Shown piece after piece: positions 22,715 through 35,182 of a stretch of DNA of 64,000 nucleotides. The notes beneath the pieces were generated by a model. The model was given only the letters and a program-made list of their open reading frames with translations. It was not told the origin of the DNA and ran no database searches. Each line of letters starts with the position of its first letter. Within the stretch, counting starts at the first letter, position 1. A program made the position numbers and the translations under genes. Origin of the DNA: Orobanche coerulescens. Taxonomy: Eukaryota > Streptophyta > Magnoliopsida > Lamiales > Orobanchaceae. The stretch is taken from positions 147,047,001-147,111,000 of the forward strand of contig CM065815.1 of the NCBI GenBank assembly GCA_033398695.1, in the 5' to 3' direction.

Positions 22715-24252
22715 TGTAACACCCCCAAAAATCATTAGGGAATATCACACGCCGTGGACCCTAGACTCAAGGATCCACCAGGCTGAGCACAACCAAACGA
22801 CCAACGGTTTGATCGGCCGGGGTCAAACAGGGTAATGACATGGACTGATAAGGTCACACAACTAAAATAACCAAAATACATCCTTACAACTCGTGCCCAC
22901 GCAGGGGTCCAAATATAACATGATACAACACAGCGGAAGATTGGGAATAATACAATGATGCAACAACAACTGAACTCCATAACTCTTGATTAATATCGCG
23001 GCCCATCATCTTCCATGCCGACCTTATGACTGCTCCCATGCACCAAGCATACCTGAAATGCATGAATCGCATTTCTCCCATTTAAGGGGTTAGCATTTGA
23101 ATGGCTTGTACAAGTATCATACTATATGAAATGTACAAGCAAGTAACAACCACGAATCAGAGAAGAACAACCATTCACGAAGTACCTCCCGAAAGGTTTT
23201 AGTAATCTAGAAAACAACACAACTAGAGTCTTTGAAAAATAACTATCATCTCGGGAGTTTTAAACAACAGAAGTCATTAGGAACTCATGTCCTAAGTTTG
23301 TAAAAATCTTTATCAAACATTAGGATCTCACCCCAAAATCCCATTTCAACACCCAGTAGTTTTACAACACGAAAACCTTTACGCAAATTGCTTGAGTCTC
23401 GGCCCAGTCATTCCATTTTCATAAAAACATTCTTTTTCAAAATCTTTGTACGTCACAACAAGCTCATGACCTCGTGATCGCTAGCTACGAGTCTCCGTAG
23501 GTTCAACAACCCGCACGGACTTAACCAACACAACAATCACAACAAAATCAATCATATTCATGACTCCGTGATAGCTTGCCATGAGTCTCCATAGGTTCAA
23601 CAACCCACACAGACTTAACAAAAGCACAACAGTCACAACAACCAGTCCCAAACCAATGAACCTGTATCACGTGTCACCGTAGGCCCCGTCGAACCCGCAT
23701 GGTTGGACGTACTGTGTCCTGACTTTATGGACCTGTGCTATGTGTCATCGTAGGCCTCGTCAGACCCGCAAGAGTGGACCTAACACTACATACTAAGTTC
23801 TGATCCCATGAACTTGTGTCATGAATGCTAGTAGGCCCCGTCGGACCCACACGAGTGAACTTAGTAACACAGCACACAACATTATTCACATTCACATTCC
23901 ATCAACAATAAACACGGTCAATCAATCACATTGATAACCGTGAAATCACGCATCACGCGCACATAACACAATCTCAACAATCTAACTATCATCATTGACG
24001 ACACATAATCCAGCATAACTCATGATCAATACACAATACATCGCACAACCATGTGTACAACCAAACAAACATGATTATCACAATCCTGCACACATAACAC
24101 AATACACAATACATATACCAAGATAACACACTCATCACCAAGCCTTCAAAATGTGTAATACATAACCAACTCACACGAACCCTATTTACGAAGTCAAACA
24201 AACCATCACAAACCTAATACTGATTTTTAGTCACAAGATACAAGTCGTATAA

Positions 24253-24265
24253 GCAAGATACTTGC
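24253..24265 (-). other. Conserved LTR hairpin, C 3' LTR
   Basis: Minus-strand GCAAGTATCTTGC preceded by GAG: a 5-bp stem with a 3-nt loop. Confidence 0.65.
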
Positions 24266-24780
24266 CTCAACCGATACCGGAAACTCCGACGAACACGGCT
24301 CGATCGGGAAACTCCATTTACCTACAAATTCCGCAAGGCACAACAAAAACACGATCACAACAAGGATCAAGACCAATAATAATGAATATCACATCAAACT
24401 ATCGAAGGAAAACTCATTCGAAAACAGGGTCCAAAAAGACTCAAATCGTCAATCGAGGTAAACAAACTCGAAATATGGATATACAATCTATAGAACACGA
24501 TTAATAACATTATACAACACCAACTGATCCATCAAAAACGGACTAGAATCGAATTCAAGAACAAAACTTTCAAAAGTCAACTCGAAGAAAAAATCAAGGA
24601 ATTACCTCGATCCGACGAAGAACAACAGATTAGATGATGTTATAATCATTTAAGACTCTCCAAAGCACCTTGGATGGCGCAAAAATCGACCAGAAGTCCG
24701 AACCTTAGTCGCCCTCGTCTCAAACCGGCGGAGGAAGAAAAAAATGAAAATGAATATGAGAATTCACGACTGTTGTCCAG

Positions 24781-24836
24781 TATATATATAGTGGATAGCA
24801 TAGCGTGCGCTAATCATCCGGATTAGCGTGCGCTAT
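24781..24836 (-). promoter_or_regulatory. TATA box and first U3 palindromes, C 3' LTR
   Basis: TATATATATA at 24781-24790 with two TAGCGTGCGCTA motifs upstream on the minus strand. The rest of the array is displaced to 38400-38583 by element D. Confidence 0.6.
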
Positions 24837-24843
24837 CGACTAA

Positions 24844-24967
24844 AACCAAACAAACATGATTATCGCAATCCTGCACACATAACACAATACACAATACATA
24901 TACCAAGATAACACACTCATCACCAAGCCTTCAAAATGTGTAATACATAACCAACTCACACGAACCC
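24844..24967. repeat. 124-bp ectopic duplication of 24059-24182
   Basis: This segment repeats 24059-24182 with one base different (ATTATCGCAA for ATTATCACAA). It replaces about 75 bp present in the 5' LTR (about 52560-52640), which there include two palindrome motifs. It looks like filler DNA copied during repair of a break. Confidence 0.85.
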
Positions 24968-26066
24968 AATCCAGTAGCTTCTGGACTGCCCCACACCCAC
25001 TAGTTAGCATGTGCTTGTAACACCCCGAATACGGCGGCCATTACAGTGCCATGGACCCCACTCTGGAACCCACCAGGCGATACGAATACATAAATTAAAC
25101 ATAACATTATCGTTATACTTAATCACAATACAATAATCATTACTCCGATTAGGAGCCTTCAAATAGTACGGCTAATAGCCTCAGAATACATAGGATCCAA
25201 ATATTAGTATAAACCATATGAAGATGGAGTATACCTAAAATAATAGTACAATCGAAAATAGTTCAAATGAAGCGGAAAATAGCATTACACGGTTTAAGCA
25301 TAACTTGACAACAAAAAACTTGGGCCCCCCGAACTAGTATCCTTTAAACCCTTCGCTGTCACCGTGCTCTTCCCGTGCCTTGCCTTTGCCTCAACCTAAA
25401 ACACAATACAAGTATTTCGACCTAAACCACAGGGTTAGATATACATGGTAATAATTCTCAAGACATTATACAGTTCATATATAGGATCTCAATGAAACAA
25501 CCCGACTATTGAACTTACCCCTTGGGCGTATGAACAACAAGTCGCAAACCATCAGACATAACCAATCATACATGGAATATGAACGACCAATCAACATGGC
25601 TCAAGACGGACATCACATTACGCCCGATCCGGAAATGTGACCGTGCACATGTCTACCCCGTATACGGAATCCAGAATATACGTGAGACAATGTACCTAAT
25701 TAGCCTCACAAACTACGTCTCGTATGCACAGTCCAATACGGAAACATCAACGTATGACCATATGTGCCTGGTAAAAATTCCACACAACCAATCGGCACGC
25801 AGATATGATTCTATATATGTCACGATACAACATGACAACGAAACCCAATAAATTGCACATTCCATCAAGAATCGAGAAACTCACTGAAGTGACAAAATGA
25901 TCAACGAGACCAACGATACAAAAGTGATGAACTTGGGAATACAGTCCCACAACGAAACGGTACTATGATCAAGAACAATATCATGATATGAATCATAGAT
26001 TCATAAGACATTTTATATATACGAAATGTATAATGTTCATAAGAATTCAATCATCATTATAACCAA

Positions 26067-26080
26067 GCAAGATAACTTGC
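26067..26080 (-). other. Conserved LTR hairpin, D left
   Basis: Minus-strand GCAAGTTATCTTGC, following AAG. Confidence 0.65.
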
Positions 26081-27240
26081 CTTAATTCCGTACACGAAAG
26101 ATAGTCCTTCTCCAAATGATCGAATGGACGGTATCCTCGACTAAATACTCACTCGATCAAGCAACCTTGAAACGTAATTCATTCAAGAATACGTTCACGC
26201 AATATTGATATCAATTCATGGGAAAAGATATTCGAAACCTACTCGAATAATTCATTCTATCCCAATGAACATTCTACCGACTATCGATGAATTTCAGTAC
26301 ATCTAATTCGTCTTCCACAGTCGGTTTATTTAATCAAAATGTCCTTTTAATACTCTTGTTATCACCATGAACAAGCTTATGCATTAAACATATTCTATTC
26401 ACCATGAATAATCGGAATAACCATGTTCTTAAGGTTCTTCAACATCTGCTTCATCTATTACACAAGGATTTATCATCAATAATCGCTGAAATCTCCGTAA
26501 GAACATTAACAGCCAATGAATACGGTGATTAATACATTCATAAGTCATCAAAGCATCCGATTAACTTGAATATATAAAGGTTACATTTGTGTTCTTCATA
26601 ATCCATTATTATCTCCTAAAGAATTTGTTAAGCCATACCAAAAACATAGTTATAACATTTAGGGTTTCGAAATCATAAGAACATCATCCTAATCTTCATC
26701 ATTCATGAATTCATTCCCAAGATATTGGTTAAAACCTAACATTATGTTCCAACACATCCTATGTTATCAATCCATCGGCTTTAGCTCAAGTATATCGAAA
26801 CTTATGATCATTATCTCTCAATAATGTTAATCAATACAGCAAGCTGAGTATGATTCTTATAAACATGATTATTAGCATTTAAACATCAAGAACATATTCA
26901 TTTTAAACCTTTAATCACTATATTCTTCAATAAGTGTTCAACATCTTAACCACAATCATGTATTACTTGATCAATTCAACACTATGTGCATTATTCCTTA
27001 TCAATTTCATCATCACTACGAAATAGAGTAGGGTTGTACAACATACCTCAAGAAATGAAGAACAAATCACCACAACTACAAGAATGCACTCAAACTTCCA
27101 AACAATAAGCTCCAATCCAAGATGCAAGGCTCAAAAGTAAGATCGAAGAGGGTAGTATCAGTCTAGGGAGAAAGAGGAGTGATCGCTTGAAGAAAATATC
27201 AAGGTTGGATCGTGCAAAATGAAAAGAGAAGAGCTTTCTC

Positions 27241-27584
27241 TTTATAAACTGCACAATTATTACGTACGTTATCGCTTAAAGCTAACGTACGTTAGTCTCT
27301 TTACGTACGCTACACATAAGGTGTTACGTACGTAATAAGCCTCCAGAGGCTACTGCCTCAAAACACCTATCGCATTACGTATGTTATATCATGAGCATTA
27401 CGTACGTCATGTAGGTCAACTTGGCTGTTTCGAAAGGCCTAATTGCCCGAATCCTGCATGGCCCCCATGCCGAAAGTTGAGATCGTATCAGATTCTCTTC
27501 ATTACGTACGTAATATATCCTCCATTACGTATGTAAGGCCAAGGTCATAGCGTACGTTAAACTGAACACCTAGCATATGTTAAA
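27241..27584 (-). promoter_or_regulatory. U3 ACGTACGT array and TATA box, D left LTR
   Basis: About ten motifs of the TTACGTACGTAA / TAACGTACGTTA type between 27259 and 27584, with TTTATAAA at 27241-27248 on the downstream (minus-strand) side. A GAGGC/GCCTC hairpin lies inside at 27346-27359. Confidence 0.7.
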
Positions 27585-27776
27585 CACAGAAAACCTAGCC
27601 AAAAAACATAACAATCTACACAAGGTCTAGAAATCAATCACAATGCGAATGACAATTATAATTAATTCTATTCTGACGTATCCCAACATTAATAATCATT
27701 AAACTAAATGTAGAATGATTACAACAATACTCCAATTATCCGAATAATACAACAGTAGATAAGAAATTACTGTCGG

Positions 27777-28262
27777 AACTCGACCCCCTCTGCCACGGCG
27801 TCTCAAATTTCTATCCATACTGAAAGAATCAAACAATAATCATAAGCACATTTCGTGACTACCTCTATGACAATCACAATTTTTCAGGCCAAGTTAATAG
27901 CAACAATGAAACTACAATTTCAAGAAAATAGTTCATCACGAATTATCGGCACCACTAGTGCTATACAAAATATCATATCGACATCAAGTCGAAACAAATC
28001 CAATCACATAATCAATCCAAAATTTCCCTTGGAGTATTAATAAGATAAACTCCGCTACAAATCACTCGGAATATCAAGATCAACAAAAGATCAATTCCGC
28101 CATTAACATCTTGCGAGTAATTAAATCATGGCACATAAAGAACATACTGTATTGGTCGTTGGGTCAGGCGCTTGCACAGGTCACACATGACGCGAAGGTT
28201 TCTTGATACTAGTTCAACTCACTGCGACTCTTAAAGATAAAAGACTCTCCAATACCATCTTC
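27777..28262 (-). pseudogene. Leader and first codons of gag, truncated second D unit
   Basis: It matches about 35140-35627 (leader and gag start). The minus-strand frame opens MDRNLR and then runs into LTR sequence lacking its first 8 bp, so the whole gag-pol interior is deleted. The primer site (complement of TGGTATTGGAGA) is at 28246-28257. Such a unit keeps cis signals but no protein. Confidence 0.8.
28246..28257 (-). other. Primer-binding site, second D unit
   Basis: Minus-strand TGGTATTGGAGA, 5 nt after the LTR end; one base from the other D copy (TGGTATCGGAGA). Confidence 0.75.
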
Positions 28263-29316
28263 TATAACACCCCGAATACGACAGCCATTACAGTACCGTG
28301 GACCCCACTCTGGGACCCACTAGGCGATACCAATACACAAATTAAACATAACATTATCGTGATACCGAATCACAATATAATAATCATTACTCCGATTAGG
28401 AGCATTCAAATAGTACGGCTAATAGCCTCAGAATACACAGGATCCAAATATTAGTATAAACCATATGAAGATGGAATATACCTAAAATAATAGTACAATC
28501 GACAATAGTTCAAATGAAGCAGAAAATAACATTATACGGTTTAAGCATAACCAGACAGCAAAAAACTTGGGGCCCCGGAACTGGTATCCTTCAAACCCTT
28601 CACCGTCACCATGCTCTTCCCATGCCTTGCCTTTGCCTCGACCTAAAATACAATATAAGTACTTCGCCCAAAACCACAAGGTCAGATATACATGGTAATA
28701 ATTCTCAAGACATTATTCAATTCATATATAGGATCTCAAGGAAACAACCCGACTATTGAATATACCCCTCGGGCATATGAACAACTAGTCGCAAACCACC
28801 GGACATAACCAATCATACATAGAATATGAACGATCAATCAACATGGCTCAAGACGGACATCACAATACGCCCGATCTAAAAATGTGTCCGTACACATGTC
28901 TACCCCGTATACGAAGTCCAGAATATACGTGAGACAATGTACCTAATTAGCCTCACGAACTACGTCTCGTGTGCACAGTCCAATACGGAAACATCAACGT
29001 ATGACCATATGTACTTGGCTAAAAATCCTACATGTAACCAATCGGCATGCAGATATGATTCCAGATATGTCACGATATAACATGACAATGAAACTCAATA
29101 AATTACACATTCCATCAAGAATCGAGAAACTCACTGAAGTGACAAAATGATCAATGAGACCAACGATACAAAAGTGATGAACTTGGGAATATAGTCCCAC
29201 AACGAAACGTTACTATAATCAAGAACAATATCACGATACGAATCATAAATTCATAAGACATTTTATATATACAAAACGTAAAACGTTCATAAGAATTCAA
29301 TCATTAGTATAACCAA

Positions 29317-29330
29317 GCAAGATAACTTGC
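29317..29330 (-). other. Conserved LTR hairpin, D middle
   Basis: Minus-strand GCAAGTTATCTTGC. Confidence 0.65.
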
Positions 29331-30524
29331 CTCAATTCTATAGAGGAAAGATAGTCCTTCTTCAAATGATCGAACGGACAGTATCCTCGACTAAATACTC
29401 ACTCGAACAAGCAACCTTAAATGAAACGTAATTCATTGAACAATACGTTCACACAATATTGATATCAATTCGTAGGAAACTACACCCGAAACCTACCCGA
29501 ATAATTCATTCTATCCCAATGAACATTCTACCAACTATTGAGGAATTTCAATACATCTAATTTGTCTTCCACAATCGGTTTATTTTATCAAAATGTCCTT
29601 TTAATACTGTTGTTATCACTATGAACAATCTTATGCATTAAACATCTTCAATTCACCATTAATAATCGGATTAACCAATTTCTTAAGGTTTTTCAACATC
29701 TGCTTCATCTATTACACAAGGATTTATCATCAATAATCATTGAAATCTCCCTAAGAACATTATAAGCCTATGAATACGGTGATTAATACATTCTTAAGTC
29801 ATTAAAGCATGCGATTAACTTGAATATATAAAGGTTACATTTGTGTTCTTCATAATCCATTATTATCTCCTAAATAATTTGTTAAGCCATACCAAAAATA
29901 TATTTATAACATTTACGGTTTTTGAATCATAAGAACATCATCCTAATCTTAATCATTCATCAATTTATTCTTAAGATATTGGTTAAAACCTAACATGATG
30001 TACTAACACATCCTATGTTATCAATCCATCAGTTTTAACTCAACTATATCGAAACTTATGATCATCATATCTCAATAATGTTAATCAATCCAACAAGCTC
30101 AGTATGATTCTTATAAACATGATTATTATCATTTAAACATCAAAAACATCTTCATTTTAAACCTTTAATCACTATATTTCTGATTAAACCTTTAATCATT
30201 TTAAACATCATTTAAGTGTTCAACATCTTAACCACAATTATGTATTACTTGATCAATTCAACACTGTGTGCAGTATTCCTTATCAATATCATCATTACTA
30301 CGAAATATAGAGTAGGGTTGTACAACATACCTCAAGAAATGAAGAACAAACCACCACAACTATAAGAATGCACTCGAACTTCCAAACAATAAGCTCCAAT
30401 CCAAGATGCAAGGCTTAAAGGTAAGATGGAAGAGGTTAGTATCGGTCTAGGGAGGCAGTGGAGTGATCTCTTGAAGAAAATATCAAGGTTGGATCGTGCA
30501 AAATGAAAAGACAAGAGCTGTATT

Positions 30525-30764
30525 TTTATAAACTGTACAACTACTACATACGTTATCGCTTAAAGCTAACATATGTTAGTCTCCTTACATACGCTACACA
30601 TAAGGTGTTACGTACGTAATAAGCCTCCAGAGGCTACTGCCTCAAAACACCTATCGCATTACGTAGATTATATCATGAGCATTACGTACGTAATATATAT
30701 TCCATTACGTACGTAAGGCCAAGATCATAGCGTACGTTAAACTGAACACCAAGCGTACGTTAAA
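30525..30764 (-). promoter_or_regulatory. U3 ACGTACGT array and TATA box, D middle LTR
   Basis: TTTATAAAAA on the minus strand at about 30524-30533, with motifs from 30544 to 30764; several are decayed to ACATACGT or ACATATGT. Confidence 0.65.
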
Positions 30765-30964
30765 CACAGAAAACCTAGCCAAGAAAATGTAACAATCTAC
30801 ACAACGTCTAGAAATCAATCACAATGCGAATGACAATTTTAATTAATTCTATTATGATATATTCCAACATTAAGAATCACTAAATTAATGTAACATGATT
30901 ACAACGGCACTCTAATTATCCGAATAATACAACTGTAGATAAGAAATTATTGTCGGATATTACA

Positions 30965-30985
30965 TACTCCCCCTTAAAAGAAAAT
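30965..30985 (-). other. Polypurine tract, element D
   Basis: Minus-strand TTTTAAGGGGGAGTA directly before the LTR start TGTAATATCC, preceded by TTCGAGGACGAAT, the usual plant gypsy context. Confidence 0.85.
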
Positions 30986-30997
30986 TCGTCCTCGAAT

Positions 30998-31800
30998 TTA
31001 AGGGGTAAACAACTCGGGATACCTCTCTCGCATGCTGCTCCCGGTCTCCCACGTAGCCTCCTAGACTCTGTGTCGAGGCCACTGAACCAGTAGGGGACTC
31101 GTCTTATTCCTCAATTGTTTCACCCTCCTCTTGAGTATCTGCACGGGACGTTCCTCGTAAGAATGATCATCGGCTAACTCGATATCTTCAAACTGAAGTA
31201 TGTCGCTCGGATCAACAACATACTTCCTCAACTGGGAGACATGAGACACGTTATGAATCTGACTCAATGCTGGTGGTAACGCCAGATGATAGGCTAGATC
31301 GCCTACATGTTCCAATATCTCAAACAGTCCAATATACCTCGGACTCAGCTTGCCCCTCTTCCCAAAAGGAAAAACACCTCGAGTAGGAGACACCTTCATT
31401 AGCACATGGTCACCAACCTCGAACTCGAGCGGTCGTCGATGGTTGTCTGCATAAGATTTCTGCCGGATCTGAGCCATTAACAACCGACTCCTAATCAGTG
31501 GGCATATTTGGTCATACGATCCACAATCACCCAAATCGTATTCATACCTCGACGGATCATCGATAAGCTAGTGATAAAATCCATCGATATGTCTCCCATT
31601 TCCATTCAGGAATCGGGAGTGGTTTCAGCATGCCTGCTGGTTTCTGTTGCTCAATCCTAACCTGCTGACAGGTCAAACATCTCGAAACGAATTTCTGCAA
31701 CTTCTCGTTTCATATTCCCCACCAATAACATTGCTTCAAATCTTTATACATCTTGCTAGACCCCGGGTGAATGGAGTATGAGGTAGCATGAGCCTCTCTC
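30998..31800 (-). pseudogene. Element D integrase, catalytic core deleted, chromodomain tail
   Basis: The minus-strand HHCC zinc-binding part (CLTCQQ-like, about 31640-31760) and the first part of the core (MDF, then a TIWVIVDRMTKY-like stretch) are followed by a stop. They join at about 31510 to the C-terminal region (RQKSYAD, KGKLSPRYIG, HNVSHVSQLRKYV). The region carrying the second D and the E of the DDE triad is missing, so the protein could not integrate DNA. The tail (HSYEERPVQILKRRVKQLRN) is chromodomain-like but is cut by a TAG before EATWE. The frame ends at a TAA at 30998-31000, just before the PPT. Confidence 0.8.
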
Positions 31801-32545
31801 AGATAGAGTTTCTCAACTCTTCATCTGCCAGTACACATACTCGATTTCTGAAATGTATCAGTTCGTCCTCGTGGATCACAAATCTAGGGGCTTTATGCTG
31901 AGTCACCTCATTTCGAAACTGCGATAAGAATGTGTTCGTAACCTGCTTCGATCTGATTATATCATCAAGGGATGACGAACAAAGTTGTCCCTGAACACAC
32001 TGTAACCAGACTTCAATCTCCAGCCTCATAAGATCTAACTGTAATTCTCTTTGAACTGTCAAACGGCTAAGCATTTGCTCCTGTGTCATCTTACGACTTA
32101 AGGCATCGGGAACCATATTTTCCTTCGCCGAATGATATAAGATCTCAATGTCCTAATCTTTAATCAGCTCTAGCCACCTCATCTGTCTCATGTTCAGCTC
32201 CTTCTGAGTAAAAATATACTTTAGATTCTTGTGATCAGTAAAAATCTGACAGGTGACTCCATACAAGTAGTGGCGCCAAATTTTCAAAGTAAACACCATG
32301 GCTGCTAACTTCAAGTCATGGGTCGGGTAATTGACTTCATAAGGTCACAATTGTCTCGATGCATAGGCAATCACTTTCCCACTCTACATCAGTACACTCC
32401 CAAGACCCTGTCTGGATGCATCACTATACACCACGAATCCTTTGGTCCCTTGTGGTAGGACTAATATTGGTGCCGAAATTAATCGACTCTTGAGTTCGTC
32501 AAAACTTTGTTGACATGACCTTTACCATGTATACTTATTATCTTT
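31801..32545 (-). pseudogene. Element D RNase H and linker, degraded
   Basis: Minus-strand remnants: [35 protein letters not shown] and [16 protein letters not shown] (about 32150-32480), then the VPDALSRK linker and a stretch before the integrase zinc domain (31799-32116). At least three in-frame stops interrupt it. This is the RNase H domain that follows RT in Ty3/gypsy polyproteins and degrades the RNA strand of the hybrid. Not functional as read. Confidence 0.75.
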
Positions 32546-33340
32546 CCTTAACAGGTTAGTCAGCGTTTGAGCAATCTTGGAGAAGCCTTCCACAAACCGT
32601 CTGTAATAACCTGCCAAACCAAGGAAACTACGAACTTCCGTCACATTCTTGGGAGGTAGCAGTCCCAGATAGCCTCTGTATTTTTTAGGTCCACACTAAC
32701 CCCATCAACTGATATCACATGTCCAAGAAAAGTAACTTTAGACATCCAGAACTCACATTTGGAAAATTTTCCATAGAGTTGTTCTCGTCTCAACGCACCG
32801 AGTATCTGACGGAGGTGATACTCATGTTCTTCACGGTCACAGAGTAAATCAAAATATCATCGATGATAACGACCACAAAACGATCCAGAAAATCAATGAA
32901 AACCCGATTCATCATTTCTATGGACACTGCCGGTGCGTTAGTCAGTCCAAGCGGCATCACCACAAACTCATAATGCCCATAACGAGTACGAAATGCTGTC
33001 TTAGAAATATCGAACTCTAGAATCCTCAGCTGATGATAGCCGGATCTTAAATCGATCTTAGAAAATACAGCGGCGCCTTGGAGTTGATCCAATAAATCAT
33101 AAATACGAGGCAACATATATTTGTTTTTGATTTTTACCCTGTTCATCTCTCAATAATAAATACATAAATCCAAGGATCCGTCTTTCTTCCGCACAAATAA
33201 CAATGGTGCTCCAAAAAGGGATGCACTGGGCCGAATATAACCCTTCTCAGTCAAATCCTATAGTTGACTCTTGAACTCCTGCATCTCAGTTGGAGCCATG
33301 CGATACAGTGCCTTGGAAACTGGGGACGTACCTGGATCTA
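32546..33340 (-). pseudogene. Element D reverse transcriptase, degraded
   Basis: Minus-strand RT core: [14 protein letters not shown] (about 33010-33060), GLTNAPA (about 32940) and the catalytic-type motif [10 protein letters not shown] (about 32850-32880) are visible. Frameshifts and stops occur near 33145, 33255 and 32790, and the usual [12 protein letters not shown] stretch reads with a Tyr in place of Asp followed by a stop. The order RT, RNase H, integrase is that of Ty3/gypsy, not Copia. Inactive. Confidence 0.85.
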
Positions 33341-33549
33341 ATTCAATGGTAAACTCTACCTCACAATGTGGAGGCAAGCCTGGAAAGTCATCTGGAAAAA
33401 CATCTGGGTAGCCTCGGACCACTGGAATATTGGAAAATTCAGCTGGTCGATCCACTGTCTTGGTCATGTAGCACCAATAACCAATACACTCCTGATTAAG
33501 CAATTTCACTGCTTTCATTGCGCTGATAAACCTCCCAGAGTGGCTCGGA

Positions 33550-33990
33550 TTATCACCCTGAAAAGTGCACTCGAAATCATTGTCAGAAGTGACGGGCACC
33601 ATCTGCTTGCAGATGCTAAGTATGGCATCATGACGATCCATCCAATCGATACCCAAGACCACATCATCTTTCGGTAAATCGACCACAATCAAGTCTAACA
33701 ACCACTCACAGTCGTTCATACGAATCGGACAGTTCTGTCCTTCACGATTTCCCACAATTCTTCTACCATCGGGCAGACCAATCACATAAGTCTCACAATC
33801 AATAACATGATATAATTGCAAATGACTCAAACAAGAAGCAGATATAAAGGAGTGTGAAGCACCTGTATAAAAAAGAACACATACAGGCTAAGAGTGAATC
33901 TCGAGTGTACCTGCGATCATGCTAGCTTCGGGATCGTCAGCCTTCTTCATCTCGTAGATTCTTGGTTTTGCAGCTCCGGTACCAGCTACA
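33550..33990 (-). pseudogene. Element D aspartic protease, catalytic residue lost
   Basis: Retropepsin-like region of the gag-pol polyprotein. The active-site context reads FYTGASHSFIS, so the catalytic Asp of D-T-G is Tyr (codon TAT at 33867-33869). An in-frame TAG lies just upstream (33888-33890). Downstream VVLGIDWMDRHDA (about 33620-33660) is the conserved second half. It joins RT through the PVVRGYPDVFPDDFPGLPP linker typical of plant gypsy elements. Confidence 0.8.
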
Positions 33991-34034
33991 CTAGCTTGAC
34001 TTCTATGGCCCATCCCTCTGTTTGCCCCGGTAGT

Positions 34035-35182
34035 CTAATGGGAGGCAGACGGAGGTGCCCGATCATGAGCTGAAGACTGAATTGGAGCATGAGAGGCTAC
34101 TGGTGTATGTCCCGACCCACCTCTACAAAATCGAGCATGATGTCCAGTAATCCCATAAGTATGACATGCAACGGCCGGCTTCGGACATTTGGAGCTGACG
34201 TGCTTCGGATATCCACAGTTGAAACACAAAATAGATGAGCTAGCCGCTCGAGAATGTGGTCCTGCTAGTTTTGGCGCCATAGGTGACCGCTCAAAAATTT
34301 GGTATAGATTGGGGCTTCTTGAATGTTCCTCGGTTACTGTCAGCCTAGTTCTGGTTCCTGGATCTCTTATGTTGGACTCTGGCTGCTTTTGGAGATCTCA
34401 TTCGCAGTAAGTTCATATTCCAGAGCTCTCTCGATGAACTCTAGTAGAGTCGTGCAGTGGTGATTAAGTAGCTGCATTCTCATCCGGGGTTTCAGCTTTT
34501 TGAGATAATACTTGATCTTATTCGCTTCCATCCGAACAATCATCATAGCGAATGGAAGAATTGTCTGAAATTTTTCAGCAATTGATAATACATCATCCTC
34601 CTTAGATGGGTTTGGGTTCAGCAATTATGACAGCTTGGCCTCAAGGAGTGGACCTGGATAGTAACGATCCGGCATGTGGTTCTTGAATTCCCACGTACAA
34701 ACACCACCCGTTGGTCTCACCGAAATCCACTAAGTGTGGGCGCTCTTACTAAGGTAGTAAGCTGCCACGGAAATGTAGTTCTCTTCCAGACATTCTACAA
34801 TCTCGAACAACTTCTCGAAGTGCTCGATCCAGTTTACAATATCCGCATGTTCAGAGAAGCCTTCAAAAGTTGGAGGTCGCTGACGAGAGATATCGCTAAT
34901 AATCCGACTCACGGGTCCACCGTGCACAGGAGGTGGTGGATGAGGTCCCTATTGCTGGCCAGTAGTAGTATCTCTTTGCATAGCTTCCATCAATTGACCC
35001 ATCTGGGTCATCATGCCTTGCATAACAACATACAGGTCGACGCGCGCGCCCTCGTGTCGCTCGGTATGGTGTGACTGGTTCTCAGTAGGTGAATCACTAC
35101 CCGCTGAGCTCAACATTCGATCTGTATTGGCTCTTGGCCACGGGACTCGGCCCCTGCCGCGGCCTCTCAAATTTCTATCCAT
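34035..35182 (-). pseudogene. Element D gag, degraded
   Basis: The capsid/nucleocapsid gene starts at MDRNLRGRGRGRV (ATG at 35182, after a leader of about 445 bp from the 5' LTR). Visible parts in order: Arg/Gly-rich start, a Met/Gln-rich helical stretch (VMQGMMTQMGQLMEAM), the retrotransposon-gag segment RPPTFEGFSEHADIVNWIE (about 34840-34900), LLEFIERALEYELTANE (about 34400-34450), then zinc knuckles at about 34130-34220. The first knuckle (CFNCGYPKHVSSKC) is intact; the second has Tyr for its second Cys. The fragments lie in different frames, separated by stops and indels. Confidence 0.8.

Larger units (their letters stand above)
22715..25015 (-). repeat. Element C 3' LTR, segment 1
   Basis: It matches 50464 to about 52680 of the 5' LTR. 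It holds the LTR 3' end (TGTAACACCCCCAAAAATC on plus), the hairpin at 24253-24265, the donor-like site (complement of GAGGTAAT, 24601-24610), TATA (24781-24790) and the start of the palindrome array. A templated 124-bp insertion lies at 24844-24967. It is broken at 25015 by element D. Confidence 0.88.
25016..27776 (-). repeat. Element D LTR, left copy (last 3' LTR)
   Basis: 2,761 bp. On plus it runs from TGTAACACCCCGAATACGG to TGTCGG, lacking the final ATATTACA present in the other copies. The minus-strand LTR start is therefore fused directly to the gag remnant at 27777. Hairpin 26067-26080, donor-like site 27041-27050, TATA 27241-27250, palindrome array 27259-27584. Confidence 0.9.
28263..30964 (-). 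repeat. Element D LTR, middle copy
   Basis: 2,702 bp. Plus-strand TATAACACCCCG (the terminal TG has become TA) to GATATTACA. It serves as the 3' LTR of the gag-pol unit and the 5' LTR of the truncated unit. Hairpin 29317-29330, donor-like site 30321-30332, TATA about 30525-30534, motif array 30544-30764. Compared with the left LTR it lacks a segment in the array (around 30690). Confidence 0.9.
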
